Source: Candidatus Hadersleviella danica (GTDB lineage Bacteria; Chloroflexota; Anaerolineae; Promineifilales; Promineifilaceae). Taken from it: 64,000 nucleotides of DNA. The notes under the pieces are model-generated. The model saw only the letters and a program-made list of their open reading frames with translations, did not search any database and was not told the origin of the DNA. Positions 54,184-63,886 of this stretch are shown one piece after another. Position 1 is the stretch's first letter. Each line of letters opens with the position of its first letter. The position numbers were made by a program, and so were the translations under genes. The DNA is taken from NCBI GenBank assembly GCA_016711405.1, contig JADJSZ010000004.1, positions 1 through 64,000 of the forward strand. Direction: 5' to 3'.

Positions 54184-54212
54184 TTACAGTTACGCCTCCT
54201 GCGTTACAAGCC

Positions 54213-55199
54213 ATGAGCCACTCCGCCAACGCCCGCAAGGCCCATCTGTACCTCATTTTGACCACTTACCTCGTGTTGGCTTTGGGCTATGGCCTCATCA
54301 ACCCCCTGTTTGAGGCCCCCGACGAGCATTACCATTTTTTTACGGCCGTCTGGATTGCCGAAACGGGCACGCTCCCGGCCGTGCCCCAGCCCGCTGGCCC
54401 CCCCGCCAGCTTTGCGCCCCAAACGGCCGCCGAATGGCTCGGCCCCGAAGCGGCACAACCCCCGCTCTACTACCTCCTCGCCGCCCTGCTGATTGCCCCG
54501 TTTGACACCAGCCAAGCGCAAAATTTAACCATCCCCAACCCCTTCACCCAACTGGGGGATGGCTCCTCGCCGACCAACCGCAATGCGTTTGTGCATGTGC
54601 AGGAGCAGTGGCCGTGGCCGCCCCATGTGTGGGCGGCGCACTGGTTGCGAGTGGTGTCGGCCGTCATCGGCCTCGCCGTCCTGCTGGCCATCTACCACAC
54701 CGCCCTGCTGATGTGGCCAGATGTGCCCCAGCGGGCGAAGTGGGCCACGGCCGTGGTCGCCCTGCTCCCCCAATTCACCTTCCAATTCAGCACCATTTCC
54801 AACGATGTGCTGATTACGGCGTTGGCTTCGTTAGCCTTGTACCAAGTGGTGGGGTGGGGGAGCAGAGAAGAGAGAGGAGAGAAGAGAGAAGAGAGGGGGC
54901 GGTTGTTGGTGTTGGCTCTTACCTGCGGCGCGGCGGCTCTTACCAAAAACCAAGGCTTGTTGCTGATTGGGTGGGTGTTTGGGGGGGTTGTTTCTCACCG
55001 AATGGGGCAGAGGGGCAGAGGAGCAGGGGGGCAGGGGGCAGAGGGGATTAGCTCACTCACACTTACTACTCACCACTACTTCCACCTTTCACTTTTCACT
55101 TTCTACTTCTCCTCCCATCTCTCATCCTCGCCGCTCCCCTCTGGTGGCGCAATTGGGGGTTGTATGGGGATTTCACGGCCGCTAACCAATTCGTCCTAA
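54213..55199 (+). CDS. GT-C / DUF2142-like membrane glycosyltransferase D, N-terminal part
   Basis: Helix 1 (LYLILTTYLVLALGYGLI) and the acidic loop NPLFEAPDEHYHFF, then AAQPPLYYLLAALLI, are typical of DUF2142/GT39-like enzymes. Two repeat inserts are translated: GSREERGEKREERGR (54858-54900, GAGAAGA units) and RMGQRGRGAGGQGAEG plus LTLTTHHYFHLSLFTFYF (55005-55110). The frame is lost after the second insert. The protein continues from 55160 (DFTAANQFVLIAHGDRG). Confidence 0.75.
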   Translation: MSHSANARKAHLYLILTTYLVLALGYGLINPLFEAPDEHYHFFTAVWIAETGTLPAVPQPAGPPASFAPQTAAEWLGPEAAQPPLYYLLAALLIAPFDTSQAQNLTIPNPFTQLGDGSSPTNRNAFVHVQEQWPWPPHVWAAHWLRVVSAVIGLAVLLAIYHTALLMWPDVPQRAKWATAVVALLPQFTFQFSTISNDVLITALASLALYQVVGWGSREERGEKREERGRLLVLALTCGAAALTKNQGLLLIGWVFGGVVSHRMGQRGRGAGGQGAEGISSLTLTTHHYFHLSLFTFYFSSHLSSSPLPSGGAIGGCMGISRPLTNSS

Positions 55200-56537
55200 T
55201 CGCCCACGGCGACCGAGGCTTTAGTGTGTGGGAATCCCTTGCCCAATGGCCGTCCGTGTGGAACTCCCTCTTCGCCGTCTTCGGCTGGTTCAACATCCTC
55301 GCCCCGCGCTGGGTGCAGTGGGTGTGGGGGTGCGTGGTGTTGTTGGTGGTACGGCTTTGGCCGTTTTTGGCAGAGGGCAGAGGAGCGGAGGAGCAGAGGA
55401 GACAGAGGCCTGACTCCTCCCTTCACTTCACTTTTGCACTCTCACTTTTCTCGCTGGTTGGGCAGGCCTCACGGCCGCGCTCGTCGCCTTCAACATGCAA
55501 ACCCCCGCCGCCCAAGGCCGCCTCCTCTTCCGCCCTCCTCCCCTTCGCCCTCGTCCTCGGCTACGGGCTGTCAACCCTTCAGTCTTTCAGCCTTTCAGTC
55601 GGTCAATCTTTCAGCCGTCAGTCAGCGGCCCCATCCGCAATCCCTTCCCCAATCCCGCATTCCTTCTCTCCTCCTCGCCACCAACCTCACCTCCCTCTTC
55701 CTCATCATCCCCACTGCCTTTGCCTTGCCCGTGGTGGGGGATGAGTCGCTCGTGCCCGCCACGGCCGCCCGTTTCGACACTCCCCTCGGCCAAAACCTCA
55801 CCCTGCTGGCGGCCGAAATTCACACCGAACACGCCCAACCTGAGGGCATCATCCCCCTCACGCTCTATTGGCGAGCCGACAGTGTGCCATCCACCCGCCC
55901 CGAATTGGTGGTGGAATTGTTCGGCCGTGACCAACAACTGCTGGGCAAATTGCAAAGCTGGCATGGTGGCGGGCTGTACCCTGCCGATTTTTGGCCGAGC
56001 GGGCAGGTGGTGGTGGAAGAAACGGCCGTGCGCCTCCCCGCTACAGGCATGGATTTGCCCGTATTGGCTCCTGTGGTAATCAAATTGGCGGGGGGAGAGG
56101 CAACCGTTACCATCGGCCGTGTGGCCATCGAACCCACCCACTATCCCCCACCCAACCCAGATATTTTGGCCGAATGGGAGGGGGTGCAACTCGTTTCGGC
56201 CGAGATAGTGCAAGGTGCTGAGGCGATTCAAGTGCAGTTGGTCTGGCAAGTCACGGCCGATTTTCAAACTGACTACACGACATTTTTGCACCTCGGCGAA
56301 CAAGGCACACCTCCGCTGGCCACAGGCGACAACATCCCACGAGGCGGCTTGTGGCCCACCAGCCACTGGCGGACAGGCCAACAATTCAGCGACTGGTACA
56401 CCATTCCTCTGCCCGAAACATTGCCCGACGGCCGTTACCCCCTCACCCTCGGCTTTTACCACCCCGAACCACCTTACCCCCGCTTGCCCTTGCTGGGTGG
56501 GGGAGATGGGTTTGTAATAGGGGAGGTGGAAAAGTAA
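55160..56537 (+). CDS. GT-C / DUF2142-like glycosyltransferase D, C-terminal part
   Basis: It begins in one frame (GDRGFSVWESLAQWPSVWNSLFAVFGWFNIL), breaks near 55460 and again near 55600-55680, and settles in the frame that ends at 56537. Each break lies in or beside repeat inserts (55370-55450, octamers; 55575-55640, TTTCAGTC units). The last ~270 residues are extracytoplasmic: LTLLAAEIHTEHAQPEG, then the shared C-terminal domain (VQLVWQVTADFQTDYTTFLHL, GGLWPTSHWRTGQQFSDWYTIPL). The membrane part between is scrambled as read. Confidence 0.72.
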
Positions 56538-56616
56538 ATTACGAATTACGAAGGACGAAGGACGACACACCCTCAAGCAACTTCGTACTTCGTACTTCGT
56601 AATTCGTACTTCGTAT
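56534..56616. repeat. Inverted heptamer-array hairpin (TTACGAA family)
   Basis: ATTACGAATTACGAAGGACGAAGGACGA on the left and TTCGTACTTCGTACTTCGTAATTCG on the right, loop about 12 bases. It lies between convergent genes. The same family is upstream of 43323 and 45234. Confidence 0.9.
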
Positions 56617-56619
56617 CTT

Positions 56620-57357
56620 CTACCCCTTCCTCGCTACCACCAACACCGTCAGCCCAAACGGGAGATTGGCACGGCCGAGCCATTTTGCCTCCGCAAACAA
56701 AAAGCGGCTCAAAAGCGCATCTTGCCACGGCGGGTTAGGGGCAATATCCGAGTAATCAGAAGCAGGCGGCCGAATCCGCTCCGCCAGCCGCTTGCCCACC
56801 GCCAGCGGGAAGAGCAACGCATTGGCATAAGAACGCTTTTCTACGGTAAACTTCGCCGCTTGCAAATCCTGAACAAGTTCAGCGGCCGTGAACCGCCGCG
56901 CCGTATGCACCACCTCATCGTGGTGGGCGCGGAGCCAGTTGTAGGCGGGCAAACGCAAAAAGAGACGGCCGCCGGGCTTCAGCACCCGCCCCAACTCCTC
57001 CAACGTATCCCGATAATCCCCCACCGACTGATGACACAGCACATCAAACGAGGTCACGAGGTCGAATTGGCCGCTGGCAAAAGGCAACTTCACCACACTC
57101 CCCTGCGCCAGCTCAGTCAGCCCCCTCTGCTGGCAAAAGCGCAGGGCAACATCCATAAAATCCATGCCCACCACCTTGCCAAAGGGAGCCATGTATGCCA
57201 TCGCCGCCCCCGTGCCACAACCCGCATCTAAAATGTGTAAATCGGTGCGGCGCGGGTAAAACCGCTCAATCAGCATCAGGCTAATGCGTTGCATACCCAC
57301 ATACCACCAATGGCGGTCTTCCACGCTGTACATTGTTTTGTATTCGGTAGGTTCCAT
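56620..57357 (-). CDS. Class I SAM-dependent methyltransferase
   Basis: 245 residues from ATG 57357, chosen because the frame upstream reads a TGACCAA array. It has ILDAGCGTGAAMAYMAPFGKVVGMDFM (SAM-binding motif I), LPFASGQFDLVTSFDVLCH (motif II/post-I) and LKPGGRLFLRLPAYNWL (motif III). A helical C-terminus follows. EYKTMYSVEDRHWWYVGMQ at the start is typical of methyltransferases in glycan loci. It probably methylates a surface glycan sugar or lipid intermediate; the substrate is not shown by the sequence. Confidence 0.88.
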   Translation of the reverse strand: MEPTEYKTMYSVEDRHWWYVGMQRISLMLIERFYPRRTDLHILDAGCGTGAAMAYMAPFGKVVGMDFMDVALRFCQQRGLTELAQGSVVKLPFASGQFDLVTSFDVLCHQSVGDYRDTLEELGRVLKPGGRLFLRLPAYNWLRAHHDEVVHTARRFTAAELVQDLQAAKFTVEKRSYANALLFPLAVGKRLAERIRPPASDYSDIAPNPPWQDALLSRFLFAEAKWLGRANLPFGLTVLVVARKG

Positions 57358-57436
57358 AGGGAAAAGAGAAGAGAGAAAAGAGAAGAGAGAAGATGTTGGT
57401 TGGGCGAAGTCGCCAGTGACCAATGACCAATGACCA

Positions 57437-59375
57437 ATGACCAAACACAACACCCCCCTCTTATTATTATTGTTAACGGCCGTGGCCGCTTTGTGGTGGT
57501 TCGAGACCACCAAACGAGGGCTGACAGCAGGCATGGGCGGCGCACCGCTGGATGATGCGTGGATTCACATGCAGTTTGCCCGCAATTTGGCCACGGGCAA
57601 TGGCTTTAGCTACAACCCCGGCCAGCCCACGGCCGGTTCCACTTCGCCACTCTGGACACCCTTGCTGGTTTTCCCCGCGCTTGTGTCCACCCCGGCCGCA
57701 TTTCTTCTGTCCGCCGCCATCTGGCTCAGTGCCCTATTCTACCTGCTCTCCGTCGGCTTGGCCTACGGCTTTACCCTACGCACTCACCCAAACCCGCTGG
57801 TGCTTTTGGGGCAGGATTGGTACCGCCACGGCCGGCCGCTTTCGTGTAGCCGCCCTCTCAGGCATGGAGACGACAGCATTTGCGGCCGTCAGCCTCGCCG
57901 CCATTTGGGCCTTCCACCGCCACGGCCTGCGCTGGTGGACGGCCGCCCTCTTCGCCCTCGCCAGTCAATTTCGCCCTGAGGGGCATTTGCTATTTGCGCT
58001 GGCGGTGGCAGTGAGTGGGATGAAGTTTTTGTGGGCAGAGGGGCAGAGGAGCAGAGGAGCAGGGGAGAAAGAGAGCAAGAGAGCCAGAGTCACTTCTCAC
58101 CTTTCACTTCTCACGTCCCACTTCCTCCCCCCCCTCCTCACCTACGCCCTGCTCTGCGCCCCGTATGCCCTCTTTTCGCTGGGGCTGACGGGCGAACCGT
58201 TGCCCAACACCTTTTACGCCAAAGCCAAGTTGGAGAGCGGCTACGGCTGGCGCTATCTGCAACAAACCTTGTGGCTCCACTGGTCAGATAACCCCGTCGC
58301 CTTTCTGCTAATGGTGCTGGGGCTGTGGCCACTGGCCAAAAAACAGCCCCTCATCCCCATCTGGTTTGCCCTACCCTTTGGCATGGCCTTCACCGTGGCC
58401 GTGCTGTGGCACCACGGCCGTTACACCCTCCCGCTCATTCCGCTGGTCATGGTTGCGGCGGGGGTGGCGGCCGTTTGGCTAGTGGCGCAGAGGAGCAAAG
58501 GAGCAGGGGAGCAGGGGAGCAGGGGGTTACTTCTCTCTTCTCTCTTCTCTCTTCTCTTACTCCTCGGCGCAAGCTGGCACTTCCAAAATTGGGCGGTTAT
58601 GCTGGGGCAAAACACGAACGAAATCAACGAGATTGATGCCGCCCTCGGCCGTTGGCTGGCCGAAAACACCCCGCCCGATGCCCTGCTGGCCGTGGACGAC
58701 ATTGGCGCCATCACCTATTTATCCGAGCGGCGCATTGTGGATATGAACGGCCTCGTTTCGCCCGAGTTGTGGGCGGCCGTGCGCCAGCCCGAACGATGGC
58801 GGCGCAACGCCGAACTGGTGCGCCTCCTCTCGCTGGCCGAACAGCCCCCCGATTACGTCGTTTCCTTCCCCCTCTGGCGCTGGGAAATCATCACCAATCC
58901 TGTCGCGGCCGAGGAGATTTACCATGTCCGCACCGAAACCCACACCATGATTTTCCAGCAAGATGCGTATGTGCATCGGGTCACATGGCCTTATCTGCAC
59001 GCGGCCAGCCCCACCCACCCCACCAACGCCACTTTTGGACAAGCCATCACCCTGCTGGGGTACGATTGGACGGCCGAGGGGGAAACCCTCCACCTGACGC
59101 TGGTTTGGCAGAGTGAGGCGGCCGTGGACACCAACTACGATATTTTCGTCCACGTCCTCAACGAAGCGGGCGACATCATCGCCCAAGCCGACCAGCAACC
59201 TGTGGCCAGTCTCGCCCCCACCAGCGTTTGGCAACCGCACGACCTCATCCGCGACCCATACACCCTACCGTGGCCGGCCGAAGCCACCGCCATCCGCCTC
59301 GGCCTTTACAACCGCGACACAGGCGCACGGCTGGCTCTGCCCGATGGGGTGGAGTGGGTGGTAATTAGTGAATAG
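57437..59375 (+). CDS. GT-C (family 39-like) membrane glycosyltransferase E
   Basis: Starts with helix LLLLLLTAVAALWWF and the loop MGGAPLDDAWIHMQFARNLATGNGF, the acidic motif of this class. The frame changes near 57820 into the frame that runs to 59375 (VAALSGMETTAFAAVSLAAIWAF). Repeat inserts in loops: GQRSRGAGEKESKRARVTSHLSLLTSHF (58030-58120) and QRSKGAGEQGSRG (58485-58530). The C-terminal 100 residues are the shared beta domain (LTLVWQSEAAVDTNYDIFVHVL, PTSVWQPHDLIRDPYTLPW, LGLYNRDTGARLAL). The start codon is the last of three ATGs created every seven bases by an ATGACCA array. Divergent from the methyltransferase. Confidence 0.82.
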
Positions 59376-59448
59376 TGGTTAGTGGTTAGTGGCTAGTGTG
59401 CAGTATTCAGTATTCTGGTAGTTTCCCTCGCCCCTGCTCCCCTGCCTC

Positions 59449-60720
59449 ATGCGTCGTCTCTCCCTCCATCCTCCTTACCCTTGTGGTCTTGCTCTTTTAC
59501 GGCCGTGCCCTGCTCCCCGGCCGTGTCCTCATCCCCACCGACATCCTCACCGAAAGCTGGCCGCCGTGGCAACAGCCCAATCAGCCCGTTAACGTTCACA
59601 ATCCGCTCCTCTCGGATGTGGTCAACTACATCTACCCCGTCAAAACCTTCACGGCCGAAGCCGTGCGCCAAGGGGAATGGCCCTTGTGGAACCCCTACAT
59701 CTTCACGGGTTATCCCTCCACTTACAACACCCAAGCGGGGCTACTCTACCCCCCTCTCCTTTTTTATTACTTGCTCGATGGAGCCACAGCGACCGACCTG
59801 ACCATCTTCGTCCAGCTCGCCTTGGGGGCATGGTTCATGTTCGCCTACTTGCGCCAAATTGGGTTGGCACGGCCGTCGTCCCTCTTCGGCACACTCATTT
59901 TTCTCTTCAATGGCTCAATGGTCGTCTGGATCGAGTGGCAAGTCGTCCACGCGGCCGTCATTTGGCTCCCCGCGCAGTTGTATATGGTTGAACGACTGGT
60001 GCAAGAGCAGAGGAGCAGAGGAGCAGAGAGCAGGGGAGCAGACCTTTTGCTTTTAACTTCTCACTTTCCACTTCCCACTTCCTCCTCGCCCTTCTCTTCG
60101 CCATTCCGTGGTTCGGCGGCCATTGGAATTGGACGCTGTACTCGAGTATGACGGTAGCGGTGTATATGCTCTTCCGTTTGCCGCGCTGGCGCAATGTGTG
60201 GGACACGGCCGTTGCCCTTGGCCTCGGCACAGCCCTCACCCTCATCCAAGTCCTACCCGCCTTCAACTATTTGCGCCAAACCCACCGCCTGCCTGTGCCC
60301 TTTTGGGATTTGCTAAGGGATTATGGCCTGCATAGCCGTGCCGTGGCATGGTTCGTACCCAACTTCTTTGGCAACTCCGTCGCCAAAAATTGGTGGGGAA
60401 TCGCAACGAGCAACGATGTCGAAACGGCCGTCTACGTTGGCTTGCTCCCCCTCGCCCTGATACTGGCCGCCCTACTTTTGCGGCGGGATTGGCATACCCG
60501 TTTCTTTGCAATGTGGGGCGGTTTGGGTTTGTTGTGGGCCTTGGGCACACCCGCCTATGGCTTGCTCTATGTTTTGCCCGTCTTCAATGGCTTACACCCC
60601 AGTCGTGCCATTCATCCTACCCATTTTAGCGGCGTCTATCTTGGCCGCCTTCGGGTTAGAAGCATTGCTCAAATTGAACGGCCGGACGCGCTGCCTTTGG
60701 GGGGGATAGGCTTGGGTTAG
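59449..60720 (+). CDS. YfhO-like membrane protein, N-terminal part (frameshifted)
   Basis: ATG 59449 (MRRLSLHP) shifts within 30 bases into the frame LLTLVVLLFYGRALLPGRVLIPTDIL. The YfhO-type loop GEWPLWNPYIFTGYPSTYNTQAGLLYP follows. An octamer/heptamer insert (60005-60085, EQRSRGAESRGADLLLLTSHFPL) ends with a frame change near 60100. The next frame gives AVALGLGTALTLIQVLPAFNYL and WGIATSNDVETAVYVGLLPLAL. It breaks again near 60605 (PVVPFILPILAASILAAFGLEALL). YfhO proteins glycosylate lipoteichoic acid or related surface polymers. Confidence 0.75.
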
Positions 60721-62183
60721 GTGAGGCAAGCACGGCCGTTGTCGGAGGCTGGCTTCTTTATTTCGCCCCGATGTCGCCAACCACTGGGACTTTTGCGCGG
60801 CGAACTGCTCCATTGGGGCGTATTTACCTTGCTGACAGGTTTGTTTTTGTGGGGACTGGGACAAGGACTGGGGCAGGGACGTGCCCCTCTGCACTCCTCT
60901 GCTCCTCCGCTCCTCTGCCCCTCTGCTCGCCATCCTCCTCCTCACGGCTGACCTCTGGCTCATCAACGGCGATTACAACACCATAGGCAGAATCGAACAG
61001 CTTTACCCGCCCACCGCCACCACCACCTATCTGCAAACCGATTTACAAACCGAAACCAGCCGCATTGTCACCACCAGCCGCGAAATTGCCTTTTTCCCCA
61101 ACACCGCCTTGGCCGTAGGCATCCCGAACCTCAGCGGCTACGAGCCGGGGGTACTGTTGCGGATTCTCAATTATCTCAACACGGCCGAAGGGGCACCGCT
61201 CCCCATCGTGCGCGTCTTGTCGCCCATCACTGGGGTCAATTCCCCCCTCCTCAAAGCGGCTAATGTCAAACATTTTGTCACCACCAGAGAAGAGTGGGCG
61301 GCCGAAGCCATCCCCGGCCTTGCCCAGCAAGCAACAGGGCAATGGCTCCCGTTCCCCCACCGCCACGCCATCGCCATGCCCGATGGCGGCTTGCAACGGC
61401 TGGATGTGGCCGTGCGCGGGACGGGGGATGGCGAACTTGTCGGCCGCATTTTTCGACCGATGGAAGTTATGAATTTGCCAACAGCCGCGTCCCCCTTCCC
61501 CAAGGCGAAGCATGGGTCAGTTTCTATTTCAGCCCCTTCCCCTCCGAGTGGGGGCGGGAATTTATGTGGGAGGTGAGTCTCGAAACCGAAGGCAGTGGCA
61601 CGGCCGAACTATCCGCCTCGCCCACGGCCGAACCAACCTTTGTCGCCTACTACCTGCCCCGCCCCGCCCTCGTCCACGAAGCGGGCAAAACGCGCATCTA
61701 CCTCAACGAAGGGTACTTCCCCCGCGCCTTTGCCGTGCCCCAAGCACAGGTGGTGGCAGACGAGACGGCCGCGCTGGCCGCCTTGCTGGCCAACCAAGAT
61801 CGGCTCGACCAGATTGTGTTTTTGAGTTAGAAGGAGAGGCTCTACCGCAAGATTTGGGCACGGCCGAGGGGGAATGGGCGGCCGAAGTCAGCCTCACCCA
61901 TTACGGGCTGAACGAGGTGCGGCTAACGGCCGAAATGCCCCGTGCAGGCTTCGTCGTCCTCTCCGATACGTTTTACGCGGGCTGGCAAGCCACCGTAGAT
62001 GGCGAGCGTGTGCCCATTTATCGCGCCAATTCAATTATGCGGGGGGTGGCTCTCCCAGCGGGGGTGCATGAGGTGGTGTTCACCTTTCGGCCGCTCGATT
62101 TTTACGCAGGCGCGGCCGTGAGTGGGTTGGCTCTGTTGCTCTGTCTAGCGGGGTTGGTGTGGAGCGTGAGAAGTAAAAAGTAA
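60721..62183 (+). CDS. YfhO-like membrane protein, C-terminal part (frameshifted)
   Basis: Continuation from 59449. A further repeat insert at 60890-60930 (CCTCTGCTCCTC units) accompanies a frame change into 60881-61576 (LTADLWLINGDYNTIG, NLSGYEPGVLLRILNYL). Breaks near 61470 and 61820 lead through PLPQGEAWVSFYFSPFPSEWG to the last frame. That frame ends with the YfhO hallmark (VVLSDTFYAGWQATVDGERVPIYRAN, GVALPAGVHEVVFTFRP) and a last helix (AAVSGLALLLCLAGLVW). Stop 62183. Confidence 0.78.
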
Positions 62184-62243
62184 AAGGTGAAAAGTGGGGC
62201 AATGCGCCCACCTTTCACCTTTTACATTTCACCTTTCACTTTA
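62183..62243. repeat. Inverted array hairpin between convergent genes (AAAGGTGA family)
   Basis: GTAAAAGGTGAAAAGTGGG and CCCACCTTTCACCTTTTAC pair almost perfectly around CAATGCG; extra TTCACCTTTCAC units follow. It may terminate both yfhO-like and jag transcripts. Confidence 0.9.
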
Positions 62244-62244
62244 A

Positions 62245-62883
62245 TTACCGACGGCCGCCCCGTTGGCCACCTTGTGGCGGCCGACGGTTACGGTTGTCTT
62301 GGCGGTCAGCCCCATACGGCCGTTCATCCTGCTCAATAAACCCCTTGGGGAAGAGGCGCACCCGGCGCTCATCGCCAGTGCCCACGCTTTTGGTATAGAC
62401 CCCCGCATGGCCGCGCAGAGCCATGTGAATCAGCCGCCGCTCGAAGGGGGGCATGGGTTCAAGGGTAATCGGCCGTTTTTGGGTCACAACTTTTTCAGCC
62501 ATGCGCTCGGCTAGGCGCGAAAGTCCTTCTTGCCGCTTCTGCCGATACGCATCCACGTCTATCACAAAATCCACGCGCCGGTGCAACTGCTGGCTGGCCA
62601 ACAAACGGCCGACATATTGCAAAGCGGCCAGCGTTTCCCCATTGCGGCCGACCAACCCTTGCACTTGCGGCCCTTCCACATTGAGCGCCACAACTTGGCG
62701 GTCAAGGGCATCGTCTTCATCTGGTTCGGTATAGGTGGTCGTAATCGTCGCCTCGTACCCCATTTGCGCCAGCAAATCGGCCAGCAAGACTTGGGCTACT
62801 TCTTCTTCTTCGACGAGTTCAGGGTCGGGCAGGTTATCGAGGTCGTCGAGGTCATCAAACTCATACTCTTGGGCTTGGGTCAT
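62245..62883 (-). CDS. jag: KH-R3H RNA-binding protein Jag/KhpB
   Basis: An RNA-binding regulator usually encoded after yidC. 212 residues: acidic N-terminus (YEFDDLDDLDNLPDPELVEEEE), Jag_N-like region, KH domain (VEGPQVQGLVGRNGETLAALQYV, with the GRNG loop) and R3H domain (ITLEPMPPFERRLIHMALRGH). The tail is Arg/Gly/Asn-rich (RQDNRNRRPPQGGQRGGRR). Its start lies 57 bases after the yidC stop on the same strand, indicating one operon. The RGG-like tail parallels that of the PNPase here. Confidence 0.92.
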   Translation of the reverse strand: MTQAQEYEFDDLDDLDNLPDPELVEEEEVAQVLLADLLAQMGYEATITTTYTEPDEDDALDRQVVALNVEGPQVQGLVGRNGETLAALQYVGRLLASQQLHRRVDFVIDVDAYRQKRQEGLSRLAERMAEKVVTQKRPITLEPMPPFERRLIHMALRGHAGVYTKSVGTGDERRVRLFPKGFIEQDERPYGADRQDNRNRRPPQGGQRGGRR

Positions 62884-62940
62884 ACAGGTATTCCTTCGGG
62901 GTGATAACTGTTCTGGGGGAATGTGCTTTGGGGCAGATGG

Positions 62941-63834
62941 CTATTTATTCGACTTTTTTTTCTTTTTGTTTTTCTTGCCGCTGGGAGCATTGGGAAAATC
63001 GTCCGATTCCCCATCGTCGCTGGTCTCGGCCAGTTCGGCCGTCTCCTCGAGGAATACGGCGGCCGCTTTGGCTCGCTCCTCGCGCCGCGCCTCCGATTCC
63101 AACCGCACCTCGGCCATACTGCGACGCACAATCAGCCCCTGCACCACCCCAATAATGTTAGAAACAATAAAATAGATGGCCAACCCCGCATTAAATGACA
63201 TCGCAAAAAAGCCAAACATGATGGGCATGGTGTACAGCATGGATTGATTCATCTGCGCCATCGGGTTTTCTTCCGCCCCAGCCTTTTTCTTGCCATCATC
63301 TGGCTTCGGGGGGGGCATCAGCAGTTTTTGTTGGATGAACATCGAACCCGCCACCAAAACAGGCATGATGAGCAATGGGTCAGGCAAGGCCAAATTCATC
63401 CACAAAAAGGTGTTGCTAATGGGGAGCAAATTGGTCAAATCAATCGAGGCATACACCCGCTCGGTCATGGACAACAACGACTGGGGTGTCGAGTCCAGCA
63501 TGAGGTTGATAACCCGAAAAAGTGCAAAAAAGATGGGCATTTGCAACAACAACGGCAAACAGCCCATCAATGACTCCGTGGGGTTATAACCAACTTTTTG
63601 GAACTCTTCCTGCATTTTTTGCGGATTGTCCCGGTATTTTTTCTGAATCGCCTGAATTTGCGGTTGCATCTCTTGCATCCGCAAACTGGAGCGTTGCTGA
63701 CGCAAGTTCATGGGCAACATCAGCAAGCGGATGATGACCGTGAAGACAACGAGTGCCAGAATAAAGTTATTGCCCAACAATTGATAGAGCAAAACCATGC
63801 CGTTGAGCATTAAGTTGACGAACGCATCCCACAT
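62941..63834 (-). CDS. yidC: Membrane protein insertase YidC/OxaI
   Basis: Inserts membrane proteins alone or with SecYEG. 297 residues without the large periplasmic domain of Gram-negative YidC. Core helices: NFILALVVFTVIIRLLMLPM with the hydrophilic-groove Arg, the cytoplasmic hairpin RQQRSSLRMQEMQPQIQAIQKKY, NPTESLMGCLPLLLQMPIFFALF, and TMPIMFGFFAMSFNAGLAIYFIVSNIIG. The C-terminal tail is charged and ends in a Lys cluster (GKKNKKKKKSNK) for ribosome contact. The usual upstream neighbours rnpA and rpmH would lie beyond the window edge. Confidence 0.96.
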   Translation of the reverse strand: MWDAFVNLMLNGMVLLYQLLGNNFILALVVFTVIIRLLMLPMNLRQQRSSLRMQEMQPQIQAIQKKYRDNPQKMQEEFQKVGYNPTESLMGCLPLLLQMPIFFALFRVINLMLDSTPQSLLSMTERVYASIDLTNLLPISNTFLWMNLALPDPLLIMPVLVAGSMFIQQKLLMPPPKPDDGKKKAGAEENPMAQMNQSMLYTMPIMFGFFAMSFNAGLAIYFIVSNIIGVVQGLIVRRSMAEVRLESEARREERAKAAAVFLEETAELAETSDDGESDDFPNAPSGKKNKKKKKSNK

Positions 63835-63849
63835 GGGCTTACCTATTTA

Positions 63850-63886
63850 ATGGTGAATTGTGAATGGTGAATGGGTGAATGGTTAA
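63850..63886. repeat. Heptamer array upstream of yidC
   Basis: ATGGTGAATTGTGAATGGTGAATGGGTGAATGG: GTGAATG-type units. No gene is seen in the remaining bases to 64000. Confidence 0.75.
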
